This document shows positions 1 to 9,887 of a stretch of 64,000 nucleotides of DNA, one piece after another (position 1 is the first letter of the stretch; each line of letters opens with the position of its first letter). The stretch is from Enterococcus lactis (GTDB lineage: Bacteria; Bacillota; Bacilli; Lactobacillales; Enterococcaceae). A program made the translations under genes and the position numbers. A model generated the notes under the pieces. It was not told the DNA's origin, searched no databases, and saw only the letters and a list, made by a program, of their open reading frames with translations. The stretch covers positions 1-64,000 of the forward strand of contig NZ_BNJW01000003.1 of NCBI RefSeq assembly GCF_015751045.1, read 5' to 3'.

Positions 1-1
1 C

Positions 2-79
2 AGTAAAGAAGTTCGGTTTTTGATAGGGACTCGTAGTCCTCAAGGCTTTGTTCGAACTTTCTTTCACTCTTCACTATAA
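2..79 (+). other. possible 3' end of an upstream plus-strand gene
   Basis: Frame 2 stays open from the window edge to a TAA at 77-79, giving 25 codons that end in RTFFHSSL. It would converge on the copB terminator at 97-130, which could serve both strands. It is too short to recognise, and an open run of this length is not rare by chance, so this is only a candidate. Confidence 0.25.
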
Positions 80-96
80 TCTAAAAATAGAAAATA

Positions 97-130
97 GAGG
101 AGAACATCATTCGTCAATGATGTTCCCCTC
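97..130 (-). terminator. terminator of the copYZAB operon
   Basis: A 15-base stem (97-111 with 116-130) carries one mismatch and a 4-base loop. On the minus strand it is followed by a T-rich tract. It lies 24 bases beyond the copB stop and closes the copper operon. Confidence 0.8.
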
Positions 131-153
131 TAATCTTAGTATGTTTTTCATTA

Positions 154-2325
154 TTATTTGATTTTCAATGTCAAAGCATTCAGCGCTACGACTACCGTAC
201 TTAACGACATCAAGACAGCACCAACTGCTGGACTTAATAGGATACCAATTGGTGCAAGTATTCCGGCTGCTAGTGGGATTGCGAGAATATTGTACCCTGC
301 TCCCCACCAGAGGTTCTGGATCATTTTCTTTCGCGTTTGCTTAGCTAAATCAAGGAAATGCAAAATATCTTTTGGATCGCTGTTTGTCAAGACGACATCC
401 GCAGAATCGATCGCGATATCTGTTCCTGCACCTATTGCCATCCCAATAGAAGCACGGGCTAAACTTGGCGCATCATTGATCCCATCACCCACCATGATTA
501 CTTTTTTCCCTTGGTCAAGATATTTCTGGACAACAGCTTCTTTATCATCTGGTAATAAACCGCCGTAATATTCTTCGATTCCTAAATAATCTGCTACTGC
601 TTGAGCAGCATTTTTATTGTCGCCAGTAAGCATGACTGGAGTGATTTTCCTTTCCTTCAATGTTCGGATAAACTCTTTTGCTTCTGTTTTTACTACGTCA
701 CCTAAAGCAACGATTGCAGCTAGATGATTTTCTAAAATCAGGAAGCTGATGGTATTTCCTTGTTCTTGGTAAGGTTTCAATAATGCTTGTTCTACGTTTA
801 ATCCGAGACGCTCAACTTCTTTTTCATTAACTATTTTCACTTGTTGGTTTTTGACTGTTGCCTCTAGCCCAACTCCTGAAAGATTTTTTAGATTTTCGGC
901 TTGATAAGGCTTGATTTCATGTTCTTTCAAATAATTCATAATGCCAACAGCCAATGGATGATTGGCATTCGCTTCCAATGCTCCTAAATATTGAAGGATT
1001 TCATTTTTATTGAACGCATCATCAAGAACTTCGACACCCGTTACCGTAAATTTTCCTTCTGTCAGTGTCCCGGTTTTGTCCAACATGATCACATCTAAAT
1101 CATTGGCTTGCTCCAGTGCATTGCGGTTTTTCAATAGCAATCCGTTTTTAGCGGCGATCGATGTGGAACGAGCAACAACTAATGGGATAGCTAAACCTAG
1201 AGCATGAGGACAGGCGATGATAAAGACAGTCACCATGCGTTCCAATGCATTAGGAAGATCTGTCAAGAACAACCATGCGATAAATGCCAAGATACCGACA
1301 GTTAAGGCAACATAAAACAGCCATTTTGCCACTTTGTCTGATAATGACTCTAGCTTAGATTTTTCTCCTTGTGCTTTTCGCACCATTTCCATAACCTTCG
1401 CTAGATACCCATTTTCACCAGTTCCAGTTACTTCGATTTCGATCGTTCCATCCCCATTGATAGAACCGCCGATCACTTTGTCATTGGCTCGTTTTTTGAT
1501 TCCTTTTGATTCGCCAGTCACAGCTGATTCATCAACGATTGTTTCACCTTTCAAGATAACACCATCTGTTGGCATTTTGTCACCGGAACGGACGATCAAA
1601 TGATCGCCTTCCTTTACTTCTTTTAGTGAGACTGTCTCTTCTTTTCCTTCTTTCGTCAAGCGTTTCACTGATTCTGGCAGTAATTCTGCTAGTTTTTGTA
1701 AAGCATTGCTGGCATTCGAAACAGCGTTCATTTCGATCCAGTGACCTAGCAACATAATGACGATCAATGTAGCTAATTCCCAGAAGAAATCCATGACGTG
1801 CGTATGAGGATTGATCAGATTCGCGATAAACGAATAGACACTATAAATATATGCAACTGTAATCCCCATCGCGATCAGCGTCATCATAGCAGGACTTTTT
1901 TGTTTCAATTCCATTTTTGCTCCGCTTAAAAATGGCTGTCCGCCATAGATAAACAGTATAGTTGCTAAGATCAGTACGAGCCAATCTGAACCAGGAAATG
2001 TTATTTGGAAGGGAAATTCCATTCCCATCATCGGTGAAAAAAGAATGATTGGGATAGCTAGGATAAGCGATAGCCAAAATTTTTGTTTGAAATTCCCCAT
2101 GTGCATGGAATGATCCATACCGCCATGATCGTGATCCATGTGCATCGAATGGTCCATTTCTTTGCTGTCCGCTATATCTCCATGGTTATGTTCCATATGC
2201 ATTGAATGGTCCATCTGGCTATGGTCATGCTTCATCTCCATCTGTTTTTCGTTTGAATGAGCACTTTCTTTGTTTCCTGCTTCTTTTTTATGCTCCTGTT
2301 TTTTCTCCATATCGTTCCCGTTCAT
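154..2325 (-). CDS. copB: CopB, copper-exporting P1B-type ATPase (CPH type)
   Basis: Membrane ATPase that exports copper or silver from the cytoplasm. The first ~77 residues are rich in His and Met (repeated DHSMHM-type motifs) and replace the usual CxxC metal-binding domain. The transmembrane metal site is CPH at about residues 372-374, with the phosphorylation motif DKTGTLT near residue 416 and MVGDGIND towards the end. The protein closely follows the E. hirae CopB pattern and is 723 residues long. A GGATGGAG ribosome site lies 7 bases before the ATG. It is the last gene of copY-copZ-copA-copB, starting 19 bases after the copA stop. Expression should follow the CopY-controlled promoter. Confidence 0.96.
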   Translation of the reverse strand: MNGNDMEKKQEHKKEAGNKESAHSNEKQMEMKHDHSQMDHSMHMEHNHGDIADSKEMDHSMHMDHDHGGMDHSMHMGNFKQKFWLSLILAIPIILFSPMMGMEFPFQITFPGSDWLVLILATILFIYGGQPFLSGAKMELKQKSPAMMTLIAMGITVAYIYSVYSFIANLINPHTHVMDFFWELATLIVIMLLGHWIEMNAVSNASNALQKLAELLPESVKRLTKEGKEETVSLKEVKEGDHLIVRSGDKMPTDGVILKGETIVDESAVTGESKGIKKRANDKVIGGSINGDGTIEIEVTGTGENGYLAKVMEMVRKAQGEKSKLESLSDKVAKWLFYVALTVGILAFIAWLFLTDLPNALERMVTVFIIACPHALGLAIPLVVARSTSIAAKNGLLLKNRNALEQANDLDVIMLDKTGTLTEGKFTVTGVEVLDDAFNKNEILQYLGALEANANHPLAVGIMNYLKEHEIKPYQAENLKNLSGVGLEATVKNQQVKIVNEKEVERLGLNVEQALLKPYQEQGNTISFLILENHLAAIVALGDVVKTEAKEFIRTLKERKITPVMLTGDNKNAAQAVADYLGIEEYYGGLLPDDKEAVVQKYLDQGKKVIMVGDGINDAPSLARASIGMAIGAGTDIAIDSADVVLTNSDPKDILHFLDLAKQTRKKMIQNLWWGAGYNILAIPLAAGILAPIGILLSPAVGAVLMSLSTVVVALNALTLKIK

Positions 2326-2344
2326 TTTTACTCCATCCCTTCTC

Positions 2345-4531
2345 TTACTTTTTCATGTGCCGATTTAAGCTCAGGGAGTTCAACAATACACTGACGGAAC
2401 TAAACGCCATCGCTCCTCCTGCAATGATTGGATTCAAAAAGCCTAATGCAGCAAAAGGAATGCCAATCGTATTATAGACAAAAGCCCAGAAAAGATTTTG
2501 TTTGATTTTTCTCAATGTCATTCTAGACAACTCGATTGTTTGAGCAATGGATGCCAAACTACTATTCATCAGCGTTACATCTGCTGTTTCCATCGCGATG
2601 TCCGTTCCACTTCCCATTGCCATACCAACATCAGCTAATGCGAGAGCTGGCGCATCATTGATTCCATCGCCTGCCATACCGACTTTTTTGCCATCTTTCT
2701 GCAGTTTTTCCACATAGGCTGCTTTATCCTCTGGAAGTACTTCGGCAAAGATGTGCATTGGATCAATACCCATTTGTTTACCGATCGTTTCGGCTGCCAG
2801 TTTGTTGTCTCCTGTCAGCATAAAGACATCTAATCCTTTATCCTGTAACTGCTTGATTGCTTGTTTGGCTTCTTGTTTGATTTGATCTGCCACGGCAATC
2901 AGCCCGATTACTTGCTTTTCATCAGCTAAAAACATGACTGTTTTTCCCTGCTGTTCTAATTCTAACGCGTGTTCTTGGTATTCATCAAATGATAGGCTCA
3001 ATTCAATTAATCGTTTACGTGTACCCGCAAAATAGCGTACTCCGTTAATCGTACCGCTGATTCCAGCACCTGGATGAGCTGTAAAATCGATCATATCGTA
3101 TGTTGCTGCTTCTTGCAGTTTTCCGTATTCCACGATTGCTTTACCTAGTGGATGTTCAGAAGCTTGTTCTAAAGTATAAAAAATAGATAGGACTTCTTTA
3201 GAACCGACTAGATCTGTAACTTTGGGCTTTCCTTCTGTAATCGTTCCAGTTTTATCCAAAACAATGCTGTCTAAGTGAGCAGCTGCTTCTAATGCTTCTC
3301 CGCCTTTAATTAAGATTCCGTTTCGTGCGCCAACACCCGTTCCTACCATGATAGCTGTTGGAGTTGCTAAACCTAATGCACATGGACACGCAATGACTAA
3401 TACAGAGACACTATGGATCAATGCAAGTTGCCAATCACCGGTGATCAATCCTGTCGCCACTAGCGTGATGAATGCAATGACTAAAACGATCGGAACAAAA
3501 ATCCCTGAGATTCGATCCGCGATTTTTTGAATTGGTGCTTTGCTTCCTTGAGCGTCTTCCACCATTTGGATGATTTGAGCTAAAACTGTCTGCTTACCAA
3601 CTTGTGTGACTGCCATATGAAGCAGACCATTCGTATTGATTGTTCCGCCAAAGAGTGTGTCATCTGGATTCTTTTCTACAGGAAGACTTTCGCCAGTAAG
3701 CATACTTTCATCGATCGCACTACTTCCTGAAATGATTCGACCATCTGCTGGGATCTGCTCACCAGGACGGATGACTAGCTGATCGCCAACGACGACTTCT
3801 TCAATCGCTAACGTTTCTTCTTTACCGTTTCTTATTACTTGAGCTGTTTTTGTTTGAAGAGACATCAATTGTTTGATTGCATTACCTGTTTTCGTTTTTG
3901 CTGTATGTTCCAAATATTTGCCGAGCAAAATCAACGTGATGATCATACTGCTGCTTTCAAAATAAAGATCTTGGGGATGTCCACGGAAAAATCCGTTGTA
4001 AATGCTCAATGCAAAAGCAGCTGATGTTCCGATTGCTACCAGTACATCCATATTTGGTGCTTTCGTCTTGATTGCATGATACGCCCCTTTATAAAAACGA
4101 GCACCAACATAAAATTGGACAGGTGTAGACAGAACTAACTGAACGATTGGCAGATGAAAAAAGTGAACAATTGCCGCATGGCTCCCCAACATCATGGCAA
4201 TCATTGACAGCATCAATGGCAAAGTCAAAATCGTACTCAATACAAGATCGAATAGCATTTTTTTCAAATATGCTTGCTTTTCTTCCGCAATTTTTTGTTT
4301 ATGGGCTTCATCGTACAAAATCGCACCATAGCCGATATTCTCTACGCTTCGGATTAATTTTTCAGTGGTCGTCCCTTCATATTTGACACTTGCTTTTTCA
4401 GTGGCCAAGTTGACTGTGGCATTGACAACACCAGGTTGTCCGTTCAGCTCTTTTTCGATCCTAGCAGAACAATTTGCACAAGTCATACCTGTAATGACGA
4501 ATGTGTCCATTTTGGTTTCTGCTGCTGCCAT
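2345..4531 (-). CDS. copA: CopA, copper-translocating P1B-1 ATPase
   Basis: Copper-transporting ATPase, partner of CopB in the E. hirae system. One N-terminal heavy-metal domain carries GMTCANC. The membrane CPC motif is at about 382-384, the DKTGT phosphorylation site near 426, the HP motif (SEHPLG) follows, and [10 protein letters not shown] precedes the last membrane segments. I chose the ATG at 4531, which overlaps the copZ stop (TGATG) and has GAGGTG just upstream. A TTG one codon earlier is possible. Length is 728 residues. The direction of transport (uptake in early E. hirae work, export in most CopA proteins) cannot be read from sequence. Confidence 0.96.
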   Translation of the reverse strand: MAAAETKMDTFVITGMTCANCSARIEKELNGQPGVVNATVNLATEKASVKYEGTTTEKLIRSVENIGYGAILYDEAHKQKIAEEKQAYLKKMLFDLVLSTILTLPLMLSMIAMMLGSHAAIVHFFHLPIVQLVLSTPVQFYVGARFYKGAYHAIKTKAPNMDVLVAIGTSAAFALSIYNGFFRGHPQDLYFESSSMIITLILLGKYLEHTAKTKTGNAIKQLMSLQTKTAQVIRNGKEETLAIEEVVVGDQLVIRPGEQIPADGRIISGSSAIDESMLTGESLPVEKNPDDTLFGGTINTNGLLHMAVTQVGKQTVLAQIIQMVEDAQGSKAPIQKIADRISGIFVPIVLVIAFITLVATGLITGDWQLALIHSVSVLVIACPCALGLATPTAIMVGTGVGARNGILIKGGEALEAAAHLDSIVLDKTGTITEGKPKVTDLVGSKEVLSIFYTLEQASEHPLGKAIVEYGKLQEAATYDMIDFTAHPGAGISGTINGVRYFAGTRKRLIELSLSFDEYQEHALELEQQGKTVMFLADEKQVIGLIAVADQIKQEAKQAIKQLQDKGLDVFMLTGDNKLAAETIGKQMGIDPMHIFAEVLPEDKAAYVEKLQKDGKKVGMAGDGINDAPALALADVGMAMGSGTDIAMETADVTLMNSSLASIAQTIELSRMTLRKIKQNLFWAFVYNTIGIPFAALGFLNPIIAGGAMAFSSVSVLLNSLSLNRHMKK

Positions 4532-4740
4532 CAAATCACCTCTGCTTTATATCCCAATCCATTGATTGCTTGACAGATCTTTTCGGATTGGACTTTTGTT
4601 TCATCAAACTTGACTGTACCGTTTGCTTTTTTCAAGTTCACTTTTACTTTCTGTACGCCGTCAAGTGCGCTTACCGCTTCTTCGACTCTTGCAACACAAT
4701 GATTGCAGCTCATACCTTCGATTGAAAATTGTTGTTTCAT
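4531..4740 (-). CDS. copZ: CopZ, copper chaperone
   Basis: A 69-residue single heavy-metal-associated domain with the metal motif MSCNHC near the N-terminus. In E. hirae, CopZ carries Cu(I) and hands it to CopY, displacing zinc and releasing the repressor from DNA. The sequence is near-identical in style to that protein. A strong AGGAGG ribosome site lies 8 bases before the ATG. The stop codon shares a base with the copA start, indicating translational coupling. It sits between copY and copA as in the classic operon. Confidence 0.96.
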   Translation of the reverse strand: MKQQFSIEGMSCNHCVARVEEAVSALDGVQKVKVNLKKANGTVKFDETKVQSEKICQAINGLGYKAEVI

Positions 4741-4752
4741 TTTTTCTTCCTC

Positions 4753-5193
4753 CTATTGATGTTGTTTACATTCACATTGACCTGGGATACAGTTGCATTC
4801 GATTGTTTCGACTGGTTGCTTTTGTTCTAATTGTTTCAAGATTTCATTGATATCTTCTTGAGTCAAAGTAGCTTCTTCTACTAGATCCGCAATCGTCTCT
4901 CCAATCCTTTTTGCACAGATATGGGAAAAAAGATTTTCCGTCGCACTACGAACTGTTTCCATCTCTGAGACAGCTGGATGATAAATGAATTTTTTTCCTT
5001 CTTGTTCTGTCCAGATCACTTCTTTTTTTACCAAACGTCCCAACAAAGTTTTGATCGTTGCTGATTTCCAATCCATCGAATCAGCTAAGATCTGCGTGAT
5101 TTCTTGAGCAGTCGTCTGTCCAAGTGTCCAAATAACCCGCATGATCTCCCATTCTGAATCGCTGATTTTTACCGGCGTTTTGACTTTCTCCAC
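4753..5193 (-). CDS. copY: CopY, copper-responsive BlaI/MecI-family repressor
   Basis: Copper-responsive repressor of the operon. The N-terminal half is a winged helix of the BlaI/MecI/CopY type. The C-terminus holds the CxCxxxxCxC signature ([10 protein letters not shown]), which in E. hirae binds one Zn(II) when repressing and two Cu(I) when released. The protein is 146 residues. The start is a GTG with AAAGG about 11 bases upstream. Two TACAnnTGTA cop boxes lie within 62 bases before it, so autoregulation of the whole copYZAB operon is expected. Confidence 0.95.
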   Translation of the reverse strand: MEKVKTPVKISDSEWEIMRVIWTLGQTTAQEITQILADSMDWKSATIKTLLGRLVKKEVIWTEQEGKKFIYHPAVSEMETVRSATENLFSHICAKRIGETIADLVEEATLTQEDINEILKQLEQKQPVETIECNCIPGQCECKQHQ

Positions 5194-5212
5194 TTATTTC
5201 ACACCTTTCGTT

Positions 5213-5222
5213 TACAAATGTA
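5213..5222. promoter_or_regulatory. cop box 1 (CopY operator)
   Basis: TACAAATGTA matches the TACAnnTGTA consensus for CopY binding. It lies between the promoter and the copY GTG, over the expected start of transcription. Confidence 0.85.
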
Positions 5223-5241
5223 ATCAATAACTTATGAATAC

Positions 5242-5270
5242 AGATTACACTTGTAAACAAAAACTGTCAA
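5242..5270 (-). promoter_or_regulatory. copYZAB promoter with cop box 2
   Basis: TTGACA (5270-5265), a 17-base spacer and TAATCT (5247-5242) form the promoter. The second cop box TACACTTGTA (5246-5255) covers the spacer end and the -10 edge, so bound CopY should block RNA polymerase. The -35 element overlaps the stop codon of the upstream gene. Confidence 0.75.
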
Positions 5271-5806
5271 TTATTTTTGCTCTCTATTTTCAATTTAGTT
5301 AAAAATTCTTGTTTTTCCCCTCTTGTTTTAAGGATGATCAGTTTGTTTCGTGCATGGTTTTCTTGGATCAGCTGCTGTATTTTCGGTTCATTGTTTTCTT
5401 CAAAATGCCAGATAAAAGACAAAAATTCTACGTATTCCCTATTTAGTTTCTCTGTAAATGCTTCAGGCATATCTGGCCGTGATTTTTTGTTTATCTTTCT
5501 TTTTAGAGAACGCCAAACTACTCGGTAGATGGCGACATAACGCGGCACTTTAAGCCAAATGATTTTATCTGCTTCTTTGATTCTCTCTTCTAACGTAGAA
5601 GTATAATTTCCTTCAACGATCCATGACGGATTAGATACCATAAACGTTTGTTGTTCTTGCAAAAACCACTGTTTTGCCTGAATACTGTAATCTGTTGTAT
5701 GCCATAAAAGGTCTAGCGGCAGTAGCGGAAAGCCCGTGATTTCTTTGATCTTCCTTGCGAGGGTCGATTTTCCCGACCCACTTTGTCCAATCACGATGAT
5801 CTTCAT
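5267..5806 (-). CDS. P-loop kinase-like ATPase (FlaR / 'DNA topology modulation' family)
   Basis: A 179-residue nucleotide-binding protein. It opens with the Walker A motif GQSGSGKST (residues 7-15) and resembles adenylate-kinase-like proteins annotated as topology modulation protein FlaR. It is soluble, with no membrane segment. The last third is rich in charged residues. The function of this family is not established; small-molecule kinase activity is the usual guess. The start follows a GGGAGG ribosome site. The copY promoter overlaps its last codons, so readthrough into the copper operon is possible. Confidence 0.75.
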   Translation of the reverse strand: MKIIVIGQSGSGKSTLARKIKEITGFPLLPLDLLWHTTDYSIQAKQWFLQEQQTFMVSNPSWIVEGNYTSTLEERIKEADKIIWLKVPRYVAIYRVVWRSLKRKINKKSRPDMPEAFTEKLNREYVEFLSFIWHFEENNEPKIQQLIQENHARNKLIILKTRGEKQEFLTKLKIESKNN

Positions 5807-5868
5807 TTTCCTCCCTCACTTTTCTTTGCAATTTGGTTCGATCATACCATTTATAACGCCACAAAAAA

Positions 5869-5898
5869 ACAAGAGTTGGCTCTACACGCCAACTCTTG
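5869..5898 (-). terminator. terminator of the amino-acid permease gene
   Basis: An 11-base perfect stem (5870-5880 with 5888-5898) with a 7-base loop. A run of seven T follows on the minus strand. It lies 18 bases past the permease stop. Confidence 0.85.
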
Positions 5899-5915
5899 CA
5901 AGAAGTAATTTTATT

Positions 5916-7382
5916 TTAAGGCTGAACCACAGTTTCTGGCTCAGTGATTTCTTTATTTTTGTCTCGACGAGCGATGGCCGGCAAGATCATGCCTAATAAG
6001 ATCAAGACGATTGGTGTGATGATATTCGTGAATAGCTGGAACCACCATGCTTTAGGATCCGCAGTGTAATCTACTTTTGGCACCATTCCTAAGATACAGG
6101 CGAACGCAGTGAAGGCAAAGCACCAAGCACCGAAGATAAACCCGATTTTTGGATTTTTGACAAATTTATATTCAGAATTGAATTTCTTATAAGCTTTATT
6201 CAACATCATATACGCCAAGAATACCCATAGGTAACGCATTGGCATAACAACTGAGTTCAAGTTCGTCAACCATTTAACTAATTCATTCATATCTTTGATA
6301 CCGAAGATTGGCAGCAAAATAATGATTCCTACTAGGATACCTGTCAAAAGATAGCCGTTTACTAATGTACCTTTATGACTACGTTTACGTAGCCAGTTTG
6401 GTACGAATTCTGGATCTGCATCTGCTAACAAGATTTTTAACGGTGCATCGATTGAAAAGGCTAATGCGGAGATTTGTCCGATCATATTTGTCAATGCGTA
6501 AATAATCATCAATGAGTTACCGATACCATAGTAATTACCTAAAATTTGAAAAGCACTGTATGCCCCATTTGCCATCAAGTCTTTAGGAATATTATCGCTA
6601 GCAAACAGCATGCCCATTGCGACTGAACCTAATACAGCACAAATCCCTACCATTGCTGCTAAGAAAATCATCCCTTTAGGAAATTCTTTTGCAGGGTTTC
6701 TTGTAGAGTTGACATAAGGGGATATTTTTTCCGCTCCTCCAACTGCAAATACTAACATAGAGACGGTTGTGAAATAACTGAAGTCAAAGGTTGGAATATA
6801 TGTTTTCACTTGATTCATATGCGGTGTGGCAAATTCCATCGTTGGGTTGATGAACGGCGCCGTTACTGCTAAAAGAATAAATAAGATCGACATGACGAAC
6901 ATCGCTGTTCCGGCTAATCCGCCGATCACTTTCAACGTAGAAAGTCCTTTTGTTGATAAATATAAAAAGGCAAGAAATATAATAAGTGAAATAACTGCTA
7001 CCATTTGGACTGACATCGTATTTACGATATTTCCGTTTCCTTGGACCGCCCAACCCCCTGCAATCAGGATGGCTTGAGGTTTTTGTGCCAAATAAGGAAT
7101 ATGCACGACCCAGTAAGTCCAAGCAGCATAATATGCCAGCCGTTTATTGGATGTCGTATTTTCGACCCATGAACTGACGCCTCCTTTACTATCCTTGAAG
7201 GCTGAGCCTAATTGTCCAACGATCAATGCGTATGGAATGAAATAAATGGCTAGAATCAATAGCCAAGAGGTGACAACTGATACTCCTTGCTGGGCATAGT
7301 TATTAACTACATTCCCCATGCCCCAAACCATGTTGAATGCAATTAACGCAACAGTGAACCAGCGTAATTGTTTATTGTTCAT
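5916..7382 (-). CDS. APC-superfamily amino-acid permease
   Basis: Integral membrane transporter of 488 residues with about 12-14 hydrophobic segments. The fold and conserved glycine-rich helix 1 (MVWGMGNVVNN) fit the amino acid-polyamine-organocation superfamily, nearest in style to glutamate/GABA antiporter-like permeases. The substrate cannot be read from sequence. The C-terminus is short, charged and cytoplasmic. A GGAGAG site precedes the ATG. It is monocistronic, with its own terminator and an AT-rich 310-base upstream region, so it is probably regulated independently of the flanking metal genes. Confidence 0.85.
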   Translation of the reverse strand: MNNKQLRWFTVALIAFNMVWGMGNVVNNYAQQGVSVVTSWLLILAIYFIPYALIVGQLGSAFKDSKGGVSSWVENTTSNKRLAYYAAWTYWVVHIPYLAQKPQAILIAGGWAVQGNGNIVNTMSVQMVAVISLIIFLAFLYLSTKGLSTLKVIGGLAGTAMFVMSILFILLAVTAPFINPTMEFATPHMNQVKTYIPTFDFSYFTTVSMLVFAVGGAEKISPYVNSTRNPAKEFPKGMIFLAAMVGICAVLGSVAMGMLFASDNIPKDLMANGAYSAFQILGNYYGIGNSLMIIYALTNMIGQISALAFSIDAPLKILLADADPEFVPNWLRKRSHKGTLVNGYLLTGILVGIIILLPIFGIKDMNELVKWLTNLNSVVMPMRYLWVFLAYMMLNKAYKKFNSEYKFVKNPKIGFIFGAWCFAFTAFACILGMVPKVDYTADPKAWWFQLFTNIITPIVLILLGMILPAIARRDKNKEITEPETVVQP

Positions 7383-7663
7383 TCGTTCTCTCCTTTATAA
7401 TAAAAATTTGTTAACCAAATGTAATCATATTCAATTTTTAACAAACTTACAAGACAGCGTTATTTTATGTGTGTATTCTTTTATTTAATACACATCATTT
7501 TTTCATATTTTTTCCATCAAAAAAAGGAGTTGTTTTCTTTGATTTCATTGATTTTATTGTATTTAAAGCAATTTTGAATTTTCTGCAAAATTAAAAACAT
7601 CAGTTATTTTATAATCTTAGCCATTTTCTTTGTATTCTTTTATTAAGAAAAAGGTATAAAAAA
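7383..7663. other. AT-rich intergenic region before the permease
   Basis: About 280 bases between the permease start and the terminator of the metal ATPase. It must contain the permease promoter, but no -35/-10 pair stands out from the T-rich background. I see no gene and no strong RNA structure. Confidence 0.5.
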
Positions 7664-7685
7664 AGAGGACGTTCATTCGTCCTCT
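7664..7685 (-). terminator. terminator of the Zn/Cd ATPase gene
   Basis: An 8-base perfect stem (AGAGGACG at 7664-7671 with 7678-7685) and a 6-base loop. A T-run follows on the minus strand. Confidence 0.85.
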
Positions 7686-7692
7686 CTACTGG

Positions 7693-9774
7693 TCAATATT
7701 TATTTTTTACATGTAAGCTTCGCATGGCATTCAAAACAGCTAGGACTGTTACCCCGACATCTGCAAATACTGCATCTCCCATTGTTGCAAAACCAAAAGC
7801 ACCTAAGGCAAGTACCAATATTTTTATCCCAATAGCAAAAACAATGTTCTGCTTGACGATCTTCAATGTTTTCTTTGCTAACCGGATCGCATCTGCAATC
7901 TTCGATGGTTGATCGTTCATGATGACTACATCTGCTGCTTCAATTGCAGCATCGCTTCCTAACCCACCCATTGCAATCCCTACATCTGCTCTTGCTAGCA
8001 CTGGTGCATCGTTGATTCCATCTCCGACAAAGGCGGTCTTTTTATTGCTTCTTTGTAAGATTTCCTCTAACCGCTGTACTTTATCTTCTGGGAGTAATTC
8101 ACTGTATATCTTGTCCACGCCAACTTGCTTCCCGATATGATCAGCGATTTTTTTCGAATCACCTGTCAACATGACTGTGTGCTTGACACCAGCCTGTTTT
8201 AGTTGAACCAATGCGTCTACGGCATCTTCTTTCAAGGTATCCGCAATGACAAGATAACCACTATAACTTTGGTCGATTGCTATATAAAGCAATGTACCGA
8301 TTTCTTGACTTGAAGGAAAAGAGATTTCAAACCTTTCCATCAATTTGTGATTACCTACTAATATTTGTTTGCTGTCAACTTCAGCTAAGATCCCTTCACC
8401 TGCAAATTCTTGGATATTTGTTGCCGGTAAAAGCGGACCTTCGTAGCCTTCTAAAACGGATTGCGCAATCGGATGTGTAGAAAACTGTTCTGCACTTGCA
8501 ACATATTGCATAAATTTCTTTGGATCAATTCCTGTTGAATCGATCGTCTGGATCGAAAAGTCGCCTTTCGTTAATGTGCCAGTTTTATCGAATACCACTG
8601 TCTCAGTTTGTGCAAGCAATTCCAAATAATTTGAACCTTTTATTAATACACCAATTTTACTTGCTCCGCCGATCCCACCAAAGAAACTAAGGGGTACGGA
8701 AATCACTAATGCACATGGACATGAGATCACTAAAAACGTCAACGCCCGGTAGATCCATTCAGAAAACGCCGCTCCAGAAACTATTGGAGGTAAAACAGCC
8801 AATAAGACGGCCAGCCCTACAACGACTGGTGTATAATATCGCGCGAATTTGGTAATGAAATTTTCAGCAGGTGCTTTTTTGCTGCTGGCATTTTCTACTA
8901 ATTCTAATAATTTACTGATGGTAGAATTTTCATAGGATTTTTCTACTTGAATTAAAAATGGTTTATTTTTATTGATAAATCCACTTAATACTGTTTCGCC
9001 AACATATACAGATTTAGGAACGGATTCACCTGTAAGTGCGGATGTATCGACTAATGATTCTCCTTCGATGATCGTTCCATCTAACGGTACACGTTCACCA
9101 GGCTTAACAAGTACATACTGACCAATCCGTACGTCTTCAGGATTCACGGTCATCAATCCTTCTGCTGTCTGTATGTGCGCTGTTTCTGGACGGATAGCCA
9201 TCAGTTCACGAATCGATTTTCTTGAATGATTGACTGCCAATCCTTGGAAATATTCGCCGATTTGATAAAATAGCATCACTGCTACGGCTTCTGGATATTC
9301 ACCGATCAACATAGCGCCGATTGTAGCAACAGACATGAGGAAATTTTCATCAAAGATTTGTCCTTTGACGATATTCATCACCGCTTTTTTCACTACATCA
9401 TATCCTATCAGCAGATAAATCAATAAATACCCTATCAAACGAACTGGTTCATTAAAATCAAATAATAGCAAGACAGCGATACCTGCAAGTGAAAATAAAA
9501 TCCGGATCAGCGTGTTTCTCTCTTTTTCATTTCCATGTTCAGATACTTTTTCCTTGTCTATTTCTGTTACCTTGACATCTGGTTCTAATTCCCTCACTAC
9601 TTTTTTCGTTTCCTGTTCAACCTCAGCTAATCGATCTTCCTCTACGTCAATCGTTAGTTTTCCAGAAGTGAAATTTACCGTTGCTTCCTTGACTCCATCG
9701 ATTTGCTGGACTCCTTTTTCGATTTTCATCGCACAGTTCGCACAGTCTAAACCTTCTAATCTGTAACTTTTCAT
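7693..9774 (-). CDS. cadA: P1B-2-type heavy-metal ATPase, Zn/Cd/Pb exporter
   Basis: A 693-residue membrane pump for divalent soft metals. It has one N-terminal metal-binding domain (GLDCANC), six or more membrane segments, CPC at about 352-354 (SCPCALVIS), DKTGTLT near 395, and a final helix with DVGVTVLAVLNAMR. That Asp-Gly motif is typical of zinc/cadmium (P1B-2) pumps and separates it from CopA. Whether the main substrate is zinc or cadmium is not shown. A GGAGG site precedes the ATG. Two TGAA-N6-TTCA operators in the promoter indicate control by an ArsR/SmtB repressor; none is adjacent, but a CzrA-like gene lies at 58.2 kb. Confidence 0.88.
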   Translation of the reverse strand: MKSYRLEGLDCANCAMKIEKGVQQIDGVKEATVNFTSGKLTIDVEEDRLAEVEQETKKVVRELEPDVKVTEIDKEKVSEHGNEKERNTLIRILFSLAGIAVLLLFDFNEPVRLIGYLLIYLLIGYDVVKKAVMNIVKGQIFDENFLMSVATIGAMLIGEYPEAVAVMLFYQIGEYFQGLAVNHSRKSIRELMAIRPETAHIQTAEGLMTVNPEDVRIGQYVLVKPGERVPLDGTIIEGESLVDTSALTGESVPKSVYVGETVLSGFINKNKPFLIQVEKSYENSTISKLLELVENASSKKAPAENFITKFARYYTPVVVGLAVLLAVLPPIVSGAAFSEWIYRALTFLVISCPCALVISVPLSFFGGIGGASKIGVLIKGSNYLELLAQTETVVFDKTGTLTKGDFSIQTIDSTGIDPKKFMQYVASAEQFSTHPIAQSVLEGYEGPLLPATNIQEFAGEGILAEVDSKQILVGNHKLMERFEISFPSSQEIGTLLYIAIDQSYSGYLVIADTLKEDAVDALVQLKQAGVKHTVMLTGDSKKIADHIGKQVGVDKIYSELLPEDKVQRLEEILQRSNKKTAFVGDGINDAPVLARADVGIAMGGLGSDAAIEAADVVIMNDQPSKIADAIRLAKKTLKIVKQNIVFAIGIKILVLALGAFGFATMGDAVFADVGVTVLAVLNAMRSLHVKNKY

Positions 9775-9800
9775 TTTAATGACCTCCTCGCCTCAACATA

Positions 9801-9850
9801 TGAATATCTCTTCATAACTAATTATAAATGAATGTAAATTCATATGTCAA
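9801..9850 (-). promoter_or_regulatory. cadA promoter with two ArsR/SmtB-type operators
   Basis: TTGACA (9850-9845), an 18-base spacer and TATAAT (9826-9821) form a near-consensus promoter. Operator 1, TGAA-N6-TTCA (9829-9842), fills the spacer. Operator 2 (9801-9814) has the same layout just past the transcription start. TGAA-N6-TTCA is the core of SmtB/CzrA/CadC binding sites, so metal-relieved repression is expected. Confidence 0.8.
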
Positions 9851-9887
9851 GGTATCCGAAAGAAAAAATGAGTTTTCAAAACATAAA

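Noticed and set aside
1841-2077. Shadow frames inside copA and copB on both strands
   Set aside because: They overlap well-supported ATPase genes and show no ribosome sites or domains.
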